A DNA stretch of 64,000 bases from Cubamyces lactineus (taxonomy: Eukaryota; Basidiomycota; Agaricomycetes; Polyporales; Polyporaceae). The stretch covers positions 2,499,644 through 2,563,643 of the forward strand of contig JACDTU010000003.1 in the NCBI GenBank assembly GCA_022376465.1, given 5' to 3'. The notes under the pieces are model-generated. The model worked only from the letters and a program-made list of their open reading frames with translations. It was not told where the DNA came from and made no database searches. The position numbers were made by a program, and so were the translations under genes. Of this stretch, positions 34,647-45,266 are shown piece after piece; position 1 is the stretch's first letter; each line of letters starts with the position of its first letter.

Positions 34647-35339
34647 TGTTACGCTCCGTGCTGTAACCCCGAAGCCCGATCCCCGAACCCCCGTACCCCG
34701 CTCCTTACTCCGCGTTACGTACTCCGTTCCTCCGTACTCCGCTCTTCCGTACCCCGTACCCCCGACTCCGTTCTCCGTACTCCGCACTTCGTACTCCGTA
34801 CTTCGGACTTCCCCCGACCCCATGACTTACATGTCTCAGATAACCCCTCATGGCGCTACCTACATGAGGCTTTTGCTTACTGAGCTATCTACGTTATCTT
34901 ACCCTTGGCAAGTTACTTCGTACTTTCGTTCTACTCCTTCCTATCACGTACATCTCTTATTGTTTCTATCGGGTTTCTGACTTAGTATAAATACTGCCCC
35001 GGAATGTAGTAGCTACTCAGTTCGGAAATCTCGTTATACCCATTACTGGTTCAACTCGTAGTCCGACACTCAACCCCGACCCTCTAGTCCGACCAACCTT
35101 CGTTCCCTTCCTACCAACCCCTTCAACCCAACCCCGTTCCCAAGTCCGACCTTCGTCCCGTCAAGTCCGTACTCCGAAGTCCGCAAATAGAGGACACCGA
35201 GTCGGAACCCGTGCGTTACTAATAGTTTCGCGAAAGTCCTCACCCCAGTGCTAGTCCGACCTCCGGTCGTACTCCGACCCCGAACTCCGTCCAAGTCCCG
35301 ACCACCGGAGTTGTACCCCCGGACGGCACGGTCCTAACA
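34647..35339 (+). repeat. 3' LTR of A1
   Basis: Same length and apparently same sequence as 27023-27715; preceded by the polypurine tract AGGGGGGAGG (34634-34643). Confidence 0.95.
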
Positions 35340-36345
35340 TCCTCTGCTAATCTATAACTTGACACCTTACGAATCTTTGGCCTGCGACTGCGAGCCCTGC
35401 GACTGTGAACCCTGCAACAGCGAACCCTGCGACTGCGAACTGTGAAGACAGCAAACCCCCAAAGCCTGCAAAACCTGCGAAACCCTGCGAGTTCAGAGTG
35501 CGAAGTTGCGAGTGCTACGTCTGCAGGATTGTGGGAGTTTGTGTAAAAGCTAGCTGCGTTCCCCTCCTTTCCTTCATATACTCTGCGACTGCTGCGAACC
35601 TGCCAACCACGAACCTGCGAAGCTTGCAACTGCGAAGTCTGCGAAGACACGAAGACGTGAAGCCTGTGGATTGCAAGGCTAGCAGTGCTCCCCTCCTTCC
35701 CTTTCCATCCAGCGAACCTGCAACATCCTCTCCCATCCTCTCCCATCTCTGTACCCTTTGCGAGGTTGGACAATACAGATGCCCTTCCCCCATACCCTTA
35801 GGGTCTCTCACTTGTGATATTTACGACCTTGCGAAATCTGCGAACTTGCGAACTGCGAAACTGCGAACTGCGAACTGCGAACTGCGAACTGCGAACCCTT
35901 GCGAACTGCGAACTGCGAACCCTTGCGACGACCTTGCGAAGATCTGCGAAACCACTTAGCTGCGAAACGGCGTGAAGCCACGAGGACAGACTCCGCGAAA
36001 AGTTTGCGAAACCGCGTGTTGCGAAAACCTGCGAAACTCCGCGACATTGGCGAAATCGACAGCCCGCGCTCCTCTCCCCTTGTCCCCTTCCCCCTTTCTC
36101 CTTCCCCGTGTATCCGCGAACCCTTTCCCTGCGCTCTCGCCAGCGTCGCGTCCTTCGCAAAGGCCAGCCAACCCTCTCTACCCACTCCCTTTGGTCCTAG
36201 GCTTTGCTACGGTTCGCGCCAGTCACAGGGCACCCGACTCCAACCTCCCTTCTCCTTCGCGTCCTTTCCCCTCTCCCCCGCCAGCAGGCCTCGACCTACA
36301 AAGGCTCTCGGCCCGAGTAGTATCCTTCCCTTACGGGTGGGTTAG
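35340..36345. mobile_element. GCGAA-rich insert, right part, with CTGCGAA tandem repeats
   Basis: Resumes after the A1 target duplication. It is made of degenerate CTGCGAAC/TTGCGAA units, densest at 35825-35960, and several unit families (CTGCGACTGCGAACCC, TGCGAACCTGCC). No coding features. Together with 26060-27022 it forms a ~2-kb element of unknown class; no terminal repeats could be identified. Confidence 0.55.
35825..35960 (+). repeat. (CTGCGAA)n minisatellite
   Basis: Tandem CTGCGAA heptamers, partly with CCTTGCGAA spacers, 15 or more units. Confidence 0.85.
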
Positions 36346-36375
36346 ACGCTTCACCGTGACAGGAAGTGGGCGTAC

Positions 36376-37340
36376 CTTTTGGGATCGGCAGGAATGCTGC
36401 AGGTACAACAGCATCACGGTGAGCACGTTGCATCTCGTTGGTGACATTGCCGGCCATGAGGTAGACCGGATGGAACTCTTGGTTTCCCGTAGCTACTGAT
36501 GCGGTCGTCTTGTCCGCGGCGATACAGAGGGGTACGAACATTGCACCATGGGTCTCCGGATCCTGCGCAATAAGATCCTAGAGGAACAAGGGTAAGTGCA
36601 AATAACCAGACTTATACCATGTACGTACCGCCTGTTTCCACGACCAATGAGCGGATAGAAGGTTTGAGTATATGCGTGTTCCGTGCTCGTCAAACTCGCG
36701 ATACGGACACATGTCCCATGATCCGTTGAAGTCGGGGTTGGATACCATGTTCGCGACTACCGTACGTGAATCGCGTGCATGGACGATGTAGGACTCTCGC
36801 TGCCATTTGGGCGCATCGGGAGCAACAGGGCCGGCGTAGCGTATGACAAAGGTTGTCCACTCGGAGTCACCGTAGGGGATTGCGTCGATCGTATCTAGAA
36901 GGTGTTGATGCGAGGAGAAGAGGGCGTCGTCTTCGGCGTCGTGACCGTCCAGGATCTTCTTAGCGTGGAGGATACGGAAGAGGTGTTCCAAATCTCCTTT
37001 GGAAGCCGCCATCTTCTCAAAGAGAAGCTCGCCCGCCTCAAACGATGGCCTATCCGGAAAGGGATCGAAGCCTTCGCGGATGTCGCGCGGAGGTGGTGGA
37101 GCGTCCAAGTCTTGAAGATATTCGCCTTCAGCATTGCACGGTTGCGCTGTTGTAATGTAATCAGGGGAGAAAGAGACGTATGGAGGGTCAGAAAAGTCGC
37201 ATACCTGAAAGCAGGGGATGATATTGTATCACCCGTGGCAACGCTTTCGGTTTGGGATGTCGGTGGTAGCTCGCGCCATGAGCTAGAAATCCACGCTGAG
37301 TGGGGAACGAGCGGTTGCAAATATTGCAAAAGCGAGCCAT
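36376..37340 (-). pseudogene. Plavaka-family transposase, exons 1-3 (N-terminal part)
   Basis: Exons 37340-37205, 37146-36629 and 36577-36376. The protein starts with a C2H2 finger, C5-x2-C8-x12-H21-x4-H26 (ARFCNICNRSFPTQRGF...), the usual Plavaka N-terminus. Then come DAPPPPRDIREGFDPFPDRPSFEAGELLFEKMA, the region with WTTFVIRYAG and YIVHARDSRTVVANMVSNPDF, and FVPLCIAADKTTASVATGNQEFHPVYL...RRAHRDAVVPAAFLPIPK-type sequence. The exon 3 donor AAAAG/GTACGC at 36376/36375 pairs in phase with the acceptor at 25963. The GCGAA element and A1 therefore sit in what was a small intron. Confidence 0.88.
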
Positions 37341-37692
37341 AATGTGTCAGCACAGTAGATGGGCAATGAGAGAAAAAGGGAGGCCCCAGAATCAGACAGA
37401 GCGGACTGGAAAGGGGAGGGGAGGGACGAGAGGTGGACGAGGTGGACGAACGTGGTTGAGGTTAGGGTAACCGGATCTGGAAAGAGAGAGGAGGGGAGCG
37501 TTGCTACGCCCACAACTCTGAGTCCGAAATCTCAAGTTCCGTTTCTGCCCTCCTCCAGCTGGCGTGTACCTTGGCTGCTCTCTCTGTCTGACACACTTTC
37601 GATACGCTCTCTTCACCTGCACGCTCATTCATTTCCTATTCTTTCTCTTTTTTTCACTCTGCCCCGCTCGCTTTGCGACTAGTACTCGGACT
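37341..37692. promoter_or_regulatory. bidirectional promoter of transposase and passenger gene
   Basis: 352 bp between the minus-strand transposase start (37340) and the plus-strand passenger start (37693). Pyrimidine-rich on the plus strand near the passenger start (TTTCTCTTTTTTTCACTC). Confidence 0.6.
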
Positions 37693-39692
37693 ATGGTACC
37701 ACGCCCTCGCAAGAGAGTGATGTCCGAGTCACCGACGCAGTCTCGTTCCCCAAGTCCCCAACCGACGTGGCGACGCCTTCACAAAAAGGTCGCGTCGGCT
37801 TCTCCACCGGCTCGTTCCCGCTCCCCAGCATCACTAGGTACAAATGCATCACAGAGTATAAACGTCGCCAAGGCTCCCGGTACGTTGACAACCTGTGATG
37901 CCACTCGTTCGAGATCGCCGCACTGACTTCCTCACTCACCAATAGCACGCCACCACTACGGCACTAGGCCCAGTACACGAACTGCTCATCCCGCAGTTGC
38001 AGCCGGCCTTGTGCCACGGGTGCGAGGGTCTCGTGCCGAGATTTCCGCCGCTGCATCTCGGAAAGCGGCCGAGAAAGCAGCCCAGAAGGAGCGCCGAGAC
38101 GCAGAAAAGGCACAAAGAGCTATGCACGTTGCCGAAGGCGTCAAGCGGCTCGCTGAGCTCGAAGATCGCCAGGTCGCCGAGGAGCTCGAAGAAGAGTGCG
38201 AACTGCGCCGTATACCAACGACTCCTCAAGTGACACGCCAGAGGGCACGCGACCCCTCACTGGTATGTGAATCTTTTAGTACAGTTGAGTCAATACTGAC
38301 GGCTCCGTTCGCGTAATCACGCGCTTCAGCGTCCCACCTCCCGTGATCAAACTCCCATGTCCAATATCACACCGTCGCAGCACAACCGGCCCCTAGTAGA
38401 GTATCAGTCAAGCTCAAGCTCGGAGAGCGACGACCTCGAAGCTGCGTTCGCACGCATCCGCAGCAGGCCAAAAGTAAGCTTCCGAGACTATTCATCTTCG
38501 ACTAACTCAGTCATCTGCAGCCTGCGAAGCGCCAGGACTCCGGCGTCACCAAGCAAGCGCCTACTCAGCAGCGAGCAAGTAAGGAGTCGAATTCCGACAG
38601 CGAGAGTGACGCCGACTCGCAGGACGAACGTTCAGTACGCTTTTCCACAGCTGATTGCTCGCTGACTGTTTCACTATCTATTCTCAGGCGAAGCACAAGA
38701 AGCGGAACTGCAAGAAGCAGTTGGAGAGCAGAAAGCGGGATCGTGAGCAACTCGGACGGGACGGCAAAAAGCGAGACCGTGGAACTGAGCGTCTGAAGAT
38801 CAACGCTCACAGGAGGCAGCATTGGTCCAAGTCCCCTACCCGGTAAGTCCTCGTTCTCTTCATTGCTCTCATACTCATTGAATTTCAACGCTGCCTTGCA
38901 GGTCTCACTTGCCAGCTCACTCGGAAGACAATGATGAAGACCCGACCCGGAAGCGGAAGCGGAAGCATCAAGAACGGCGATCTCCATCACCTGAGGGGTG
39001 AGTAGTCCATTGCGCGCTCACCGCGGCACCTGCCGTACTCATACCTCAACAGCCCTCTCGTGCCAACCAAGAAGGCCAGGTCAAGCCAGTTGTCGGCCTT
39101 CCGTGACGACTGGCAGACACCACAACAGAAGACTACGACCAACGACCGTACTTCGCACGGATCAAGTTCACGTTCGGGTGGACCAGCCTCGGGCTGGCGG
39201 AATGTCCTCAATCTGGCGCCGACGTCATCCCAGTCAACCAACCGTTCCCGAGGCGACGGCTCCACTGGCTACGACGAACCTCCTGCCGCCTTCAGTGACA
39301 GAGACGTCATCACGACGCGCCAGTACGCTGTCGCGGCAGCTGAGCGTCAAAGCCAGGTGCGCACTATATATTATTACATGCTCAGCGACTGATTTACAGC
39401 AACAAAGCCCAAGATTGTTGTCGAGGTGGTAGACAAGGACCCGGAGGCCACTCACACCCCTGCGAAGACTCCCCGTCAACGCCGCCGTTCGCCCACCGAG
39501 ATGCCAGAGGACCAATCTCGATCAGCAACTTATCTCCCCGACGTCATCAAGCCTGTCTTCTCGACGAAGATCGTGCCCACCGTACTGGACTGCGTGGGGT
39601 CAAAGCGCAACCCGTGGGACCTTCAAGAAGAAGATCGGGATGAATTCCTCAACCTGTGCCAAGATGCCATCAATATGGCGTGCGATCATGGC
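37693..39692 (+). pseudogene. DUF6532-like passenger gene of the transposon, exons 1-8 (first part)
   Basis: Exons 37693-37837, 37946-38262, 38330-38473, 38521-38634, 38688-38842, 38902-38997, 39053-39356 and 39408-39692 (exon 8 cut by B1). The N-terminal ~480 residues are Ser/Arg/Lys-rich and disordered. The folded domain begins ATYLPDVIKPVFSTKIVPTVLDCVGSKRNPWDLQEEDRDEFLNLCQDAINMACDHG, matching the start of the basidiomycete DUF6532 domain. With its other two parts the spliced frame would be 728 aa with no internal stop. Function unknown. The exon 8 acceptor (AACAAAG) is the least certain splice. Confidence 0.8.
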
Positions 39693-40234
39693 TGTTACGC
39701 TTTCGAGCGTGACTCTTAAACTATCAAGCCTTAAGACGTCAATGAATAGAGAGCTTGTATCTATTCAGCTACTAGCCCTAGCTTGTCGAAGATAAGCGCG
39801 TAGTAGTATTTGCAGTTGAAAGCGAGTTAACGAGCAACCAAAGTCGTATTTCGCGAAGAGACTGAAAGCTGAGGGTCGCTCTATGGCGTCGCCTCTTATA
39901 TACATGTACACAAGCCTGTAGACGGAATGTTCTAGCGTATACAAGGACTTTCTGGTACGTAGTAGCCAGCGCTAGTTGAACCTAGTAACACTGTGGCAGT
40001 GCTACTGTGGACTGTGCAGAAGCGCCTGTGCACTGCGCGGAAGCGACTGTGCACTGTACAGAAGTAACTGTGCATAGAAAGTCCTAGAGTGTCCTGGATA
40101 ATACGAGACCATTCCTGTCTGTAAGAACCGTAGCTACAATCCTAGAGTCTGCCACATTCGTATCGTACAGCGTAAGTATCAGACAACGTTACCAGTCCAT
40201 TGAGATGCCGCAATACCTATCGTACATCGTAACA
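39693..40234 (-). repeat. 3' LTR of B1
   Basis: 542 bp; on the element's sense strand preceded by the purine tract GGAGGGGGAG (plus-strand 40239-40248). Confidence 0.95.
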
Positions 40235-40252
40235 TCAGCTCCCCCTCCGCTG

Positions 40253-40270
40253 AAGGTCGTCCTCGACCTT
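40253..40270 (-). promoter_or_regulatory. hairpin before the B1 polypurine tract
   Basis: AAGGTCG-TCCT-CGACCTT forms a 7-bp stem with a 4-nt loop, overlapping the extra-ORF stop and 18 bp from the LTR. The same hairpin is present in B3 at 63979-63996. Confidence 0.6.
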
Positions 40271-41546
40271 AGGCATGCACGATAATGTTCTGGTTTCTCT
40301 CGACGACCTCAGGACGGAAAACGTCCAGCGAGATATTGACGAGGTCAGATTCATTACCTACCGCCCGAATGCAGTCCCACTGCGCCGACTCCGCCGCCGA
40401 CATACCCAAAGCTTGGCGATAAGTCGTCGGGGTGCGTTCGGCCTCGATCTTGAAGGCAGGGAAGTTTCCTCGACGAGCGATGACGTCGTCGATAAGGAGC
40501 GATGCTGCCATAGTGGTTCTGACTGAAGCCTCAGGCCATCGAAGGTGATACGCAACCATGATACGAGTGGGTGAGATACCGAAGGGGTTGTTGGGGACCA
40601 CGAAGATGTCGCCGTTTGAGTTGACGTATCCAAGCCGATCGTCGCCAGTTCCTCGAAAAAAACCGCAACGCCCACGGGGTTCCTCGACGTTCTTGGTGAC
40701 AGTTGTCGGGGGAGGAGGAGGAGGAGAAGGTGCCCGAACGGCGACCTTCAATGCCTCATGAAATTCGTCCTCCGAAAGCTCGTCGATGGTGCTAAGCTCG
40801 AGTTGTTCGAGCTCAGGCAAGAGGTCGAAAGACTCTACCTCAGAATAAGGTGAGTCGGAACTGGAGGAGGTCAAGGACGGAGTCGACTCCTGAACCGAAG
40901 CCTGACCCCATTTAATAGCTTCTTCTTCAGGATCCGGGGTAGACACCTTCCAGGGGTCAGTTGAAGGGATTGACCATCCGTCGTCTGAACTCACATCCGA
41001 AGAGTCTACCTCGATAGGCTCGGGGTAGTCGTCGAGACGTTGTGGCCAGAAAACGTGACCCCAGCTATGAGTGCCGTGTTGGTTACGAAGGGGCATTAGA
41101 TCCGATAGAGCCCCCGCGATCTGAGGGTTAGCAAGCATAGAAAGAACTTTCTCTGCTGCTTGGATCACAGCCTGGTAGGCCTCATTCGCGACTTGGTCCA
41201 CCTTCCTCTTCTCCGACTTGGGAGCCGACGTCTTCTTGTTGTATCCAACGATAGCCCCGTAAGATGGGGCGGCCCTAGCGAGGGCGCGGTAGACGTCGAT
41301 GAGGTCTTTAACCTCGGGGAGATGAGAGATCCGAGCCTCGACGTGACTGTAGAGGTCGGGGTGAACGATAACCCAGCCGATGCGGTCGGCGAGGGTGCCT
41401 TCGTCATTGGCCGAGACAGTGTGTCGGGGAAGGTGGTTATAGAAAACCGTCCTCCGTTCGCGGATGAAGTTGGGGGGACGGGGAATGTTGCGTCTGGAAG
41501 CCTCAGAGAAGCGGCGACCAGTGAGATGAGTGCGAGTGTTGACCAT
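40269..41546 (-). CDS. unrecognised 425-aa ORF between pol and 3' LTR (family B extra ORF)
   Basis: Same strand as gag-pol, ATG 67 nt after the pol stop, TAA 34 nt before the LTR. The N-terminal ~150 residues look folded (RTVFYNHLPRHTVSANDEGTLADRIGWVIVHPDLYSHVEARISHL). The middle is Ser/Asp/Glu/Pro-rich, and the C-terminal ~130 residues look folded again (GFFRGTGDDRLGYVNSNGDIFVVPNNPFG). No signal peptide, transmembrane segment or envelope-like feature was seen despite the env position. I do not recognise the family. No second complete copy is in the window for comparison, and its expression route (reinitiation, splicing, own promoter) is unknown. Confidence 0.75.
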   Translation of the reverse strand: MVNTRTHLTGRRFSEASRRNIPRPPNFIRERRTVFYNHLPRHTVSANDEGTLADRIGWVIVHPDLYSHVEARISHLPEVKDLIDVYRALARAAPSYGAIVGYNKKTSAPKSEKRKVDQVANEAYQAVIQAAEKVLSMLANPQIAGALSDLMPLRNQHGTHSWGHVFWPQRLDDYPEPIEVDSSDVSSDDGWSIPSTDPWKVSTPDPEEEAIKWGQASVQESTPSLTSSSSDSPYSEVESFDLLPELEQLELSTIDELSEDEFHEALKVAVRAPSPPPPPPTTVTKNVEEPRGRCGFFRGTGDDRLGYVNSNGDIFVVPNNPFGISPTRIMVAYHLRWPEASVRTTMAASLLIDDVIARRGNFPAFKIEAERTPTTYRQALGMSAAESAQWDCIRAVGNESDLVNISLDVFRPEVVERNQNIIVHA

Positions 41547-41612
41547 AGTGAATATCAGAAAATGTTTAGAAAATTGGAGGGAATATTTGAGTGAGGAGTG
41601 GGTTGAGTCTTT

Positions 41613-44600
41613 TTACGACAATTTGTGCCTCTTCTTATAGTTGCGCAAGATCGACTGCGCATTCTTGAGATGTTTTTCTGGTTCCCAAGAATTTTCCGAC
41701 GCGGGCCAACCCTTCCAAGCCACTAGATACTGTTTTCGGGTACCTCGGGTACGGTGGCTTAGGATTGCTTCTACCTCCCATTCCTCTCCTTCCGTCGAAT
41801 CTGGAGTGGGAATCGGTGGAGGTCGGACGTAGTCTGGTCCGTGCTCCTTAGTTGTGTGGTACGGAGTAAGTAGCGCTGCGTGGAAGACGGGGTGTATCTT
41901 CCATTTCTCCGGGAGTTTTAATTTGAATGTAACCGGTCCCAAGACCTTGACAACTGTGAACGGTCCCACTCGTTTTGGAATCAACTTCCTAGAGACATAT
42001 GGAAGCCTTAGGTTCTTTGTATCGAGAAGAACCTTGTCTCCAAGCTTCAGCGGAACTTGAGCAGCGGGGAGCCTTCTTGACATGGCTGCGGCGGCCTGCG
42101 CGTGCGCAGCTATTGTATTCTCCCTGGCTTCCTGAAGACTTTGAAGCCTCTGCTCCGTACTTGGATGCTTTGGGGTGGTTCGGACTGTCCCAGCGGCTTC
42201 TGGCTGAAACCCGTAGAGGAGCTCAAACGGGGATTTTCCCGTGACAGAGTGTGTCCGCTGATTGTGCGCGAATTCGAATTGAGGCAGCAGTTTGGCCCAG
42301 TTCTCCGGATTGTTAGCACAGTAGAGCCGAAGTGCTAAATCGAGTTCTTGATTGACTCGCTCCGTTTCCCCATCTGTCTGAGGATGGTAGGCCGTGCTGA
42401 GTGCCGTTTCAATTCCGAGGCTGTTGTGTAATTCTTTGAATGCCTTGGAGATGAACTGCGGTCCTCGATCCGAGATGACCTTCGCAGGTAGTCCGAATCT
42501 GCGATATACATCCCTTTGCAGAATATCCATGGCCCCTTCTGCCGTAATATTCTTGGTGCAAGGGGAAAATACCGCTGCCTTGGATACATCATGGTCAACT
42601 ACCACTTGGACGGCATTGAATCCATCCGACTCTGGTAGATCCGTGATATAATCCATTGTAATGGTCCGGAAAGGCCTAGTATCCCCACTGTGTTGAATGG
42701 GAATTAAGCCTGGTTTAATGGGATGCGTATTGACCTTGCTTGTTTGGCAAGCGGCGCAACCTTTGACATATTGCGCAATGAATTTCCGCATGCCTGGCCA
42801 CATATATTCCCGTTTAACCAGATCGTAGGTTTTCTGGACTCCTGGGTGTCCCATAATCGGTGCGTCGTGATGCATCTTGACTATATCACGATACAATTGA
42901 TTATCTGGTGGAACATATACCCTGTTCTTGTACAGGAGTATTCCGTCGTCGTCGGACCAATCTTCTGGTTTGCCGAACTCTGGGCGTTTGGTAGCCTTTC
43001 CTTTTAGGGTAATGTACTCTACTACCGAGCTGTCCCGTAGCTTGCTATCGCGGATGCGCTCTTGTAGCTCAACGTTGACAGCTTTGGCAAAAAGTTCTGG
43101 TCCCAATAATACGACATCCTTGTTGTCATTTTCCCCCCCGTCATGCCCTGATCTCCGAGAAAGGGCGTCTGCTTGAGTGAGGGATTTTCCGGGTTGGTGC
43201 TTGATTACGATGTTGAACTCCGAGAGGAATAAATGCCATCGTGCCTGCCTGCGATTTAGCTTCTGCGCCGTACGGAAGTAGGTCAGATTTTTGTGATCTG
43301 ATAGAATTTCTGTAGGGTGTGGGGAACCCTGCAAAAAATGCCGCCATGCTTCGAGGGCTCGAACAATGGCCAACAATTCCCTATCATAAATCTGATAGTT
43401 CCGTTCCGCAGGAGTAAAGGACTTGGACAAATAGGCACAAGGATGCCATAGTCCGTCCTCTCCTTGCTGTCGTAGTACAGCACCTGTTGCGACTTTAGAA
43501 GCATCGCACTCAATCTGAAATGGTTTCTCCGGATCCGGGATTTGCAGGATCGGTTCTTCAGTAAACCGCTTCTTGAGTGTGTCGAATGCTTTCTGACAAT
43601 CAGGGGTCCACAGAAAAGGCTGGTCCTTCTTGGTTAATTCCGTGAGAGGTCGGACTATCTTTGAATAATCCCGAATGAACCGTCGGTAGAAATTACCGAA
43701 CCCCAGGAATGCCTGAACCTGCTTGACTGTTTTCGGTGGTTCCCACTCGATAATTGCCTTTAGCTTTACTGGATCCATAGCGACTACCCCCGGTCGGATT
43801 ATTGATCCTAGGAATTCGACTTCTTGTCTGTCGAATTCGCATTTTTCCGCTTTGAGGAATAGATCACTGTCTTGAAGTCGCTGTAAAGCTCTTCGCGTCC
43901 GCTCATGGTGATCCTCGACATTGTCTGAGAATATCAGGATGTCGTCCATATAAATGACCATCCATCCTTCCTGGAGCATGTCTCGGAAGAGGTCGTTCAT
44001 CATGTTTTGGAATGTGGCCGGTGCATTGCACAGACCAAAAAACATGACTGTTGGTTCGAACAATCCACTGGGTGTTATAAACGCAGCTTTCCACTCATCG
44101 CCCTCCTTGATGCGCACATTATTGTACCCTGCTCGCACGTCGAGTTTGGTGAATATTGTGGCCCCCTTCAGCCGGTCAATGATGTCGCTGATGAGCGGCA
44201 AGGGATATGCGTTTTTAATAGTCCCCTCGTTAAGAGCCCTGTAGTCTTGAACAGGTCGAAGACTCCCATCTTTCTTGGTGACAAAGAAAAATGGCGAGGC
44301 TAGTGGAGACTTGGATTTTCGAATGTAGCCCTTCTCAAGGTTCTCCGCAATGAATTTGTCGAGTTCTATACGTTCCGTATAGGTCAGAGGGTAGATTTTC
44401 CTCCAAGTCCCCTTGGTATGATGGTCGAAGTCCTTCTTGAATTCGATAGCATGGTCCCATGGTCTCGAGGGCGGAAATCTACTTGCTGCCTTTTTCTCAA
44501 AGACCTGTCGATAGTCTTTTACAAAATCAGGTAGGATTTCGTCTAGGGTCTTCTCCTTCTGGTCTTTCTTCGCTGCTATAGCGATCTCCGTAGACTTATT

Positions 44601-45266
44601 AATCTTTCAGATTTTCTTCTTGCGGTACCATAGCTCGATGGCCCTCGAAGGATTAAATGTAAGCCTTTCGGAGTCTGGGTCTGCGTCGTCCTCGTCCGGT
44701 ATAGCACGTACGAACGATACGACCAGGTCTTGATTTAGAGGTTTTACTGGGAAGTTCCACAGCATCCCTTCAGGTGGGTCGTGCTCACATTGGTATTTGT
44801 GGATCTGCTGCTGTTTCTTGATAATATCCGACTTGAAAGTAATGCGACCACTTTCCCAGTCGATATTAGGATTGTACTTGCGGATCCATGGCATGCCAAA
44901 TAGGACATCGTCCCGCCCAATGTCAGCCACATACCAATTTGTTGGGAGCTTCTTCCCTTGGAGATTAAATGTCCCCTCCACCCGATGGGTAATGGTTCCC
45001 ATGCTATTAACGCTATCGTCCGCGTTCCGGAAAGTCAGAGTCTTTGGTAGTCTGACTGTCGGAAGATTGTACTTGTCCACAATCTTTTTATTGACGATCA
45101 CTGCGTCCGCACCAGTGTCGATGAGTCCCTTGATTTCGACGGCTTTGTCCTGAACCTGCATGTAACCGGGTATCAGCAGAGCACTGCGTCTCCGCTCTGT
45201 ATTGGTTACAATAGTTACATGCAGTTCCTTGGGCAAGTCAGGCGTCGAGTCTGCTTGCCTGCCTAA
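41613..45266 (-). pseudogene. pol of B1 with one nonsense codon
   Basis: Open in the -1 frame relative to gag. Protease (GLIDTGADAVIVN), then TGA at 44609-44607 where B2 has CGA (KKKI-R-KINK). RT (VQDYRALNEGTIKNAYPLP, YMDDILIFSD), RNase H (ECDASKVATGAVLRQ), integrase finger (HHDAPIMGHPGVQKT...CAACQ) and DDE core (TMDYITDLP, ISDRGPQFISKAF, AYHPQTDGETERVNQ) follow. A GPY-like KRVGPFTVVK module and a C-terminal chromodomain (WEVEAILSHRTRGTRKQYLVAWKGWPASENSWEPE) end at 41613. Length about 1217 residues if read through. Confidence 0.92.

Larger units (their letters stand above)
27023..35339 (+). mobile_element. LTR retrotransposon A1 (Ty3/Gypsy chromodomain family A)
   Basis: 8317-bp element with two 693-bp LTRs in which I saw no difference, beginning TGTTACG and ending CTAACA, flanked by the 5-bp duplication TCCTC (27018-27022 and 35340-35344). 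Order: LTR, self-complementary PBS, gag, pol in the -1 frame, an antisense gene, polypurine tract, LTR. gag has one nonsense codon; pol is intact. Identical LTRs indicate a recent insertion. Confidence 0.95.
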
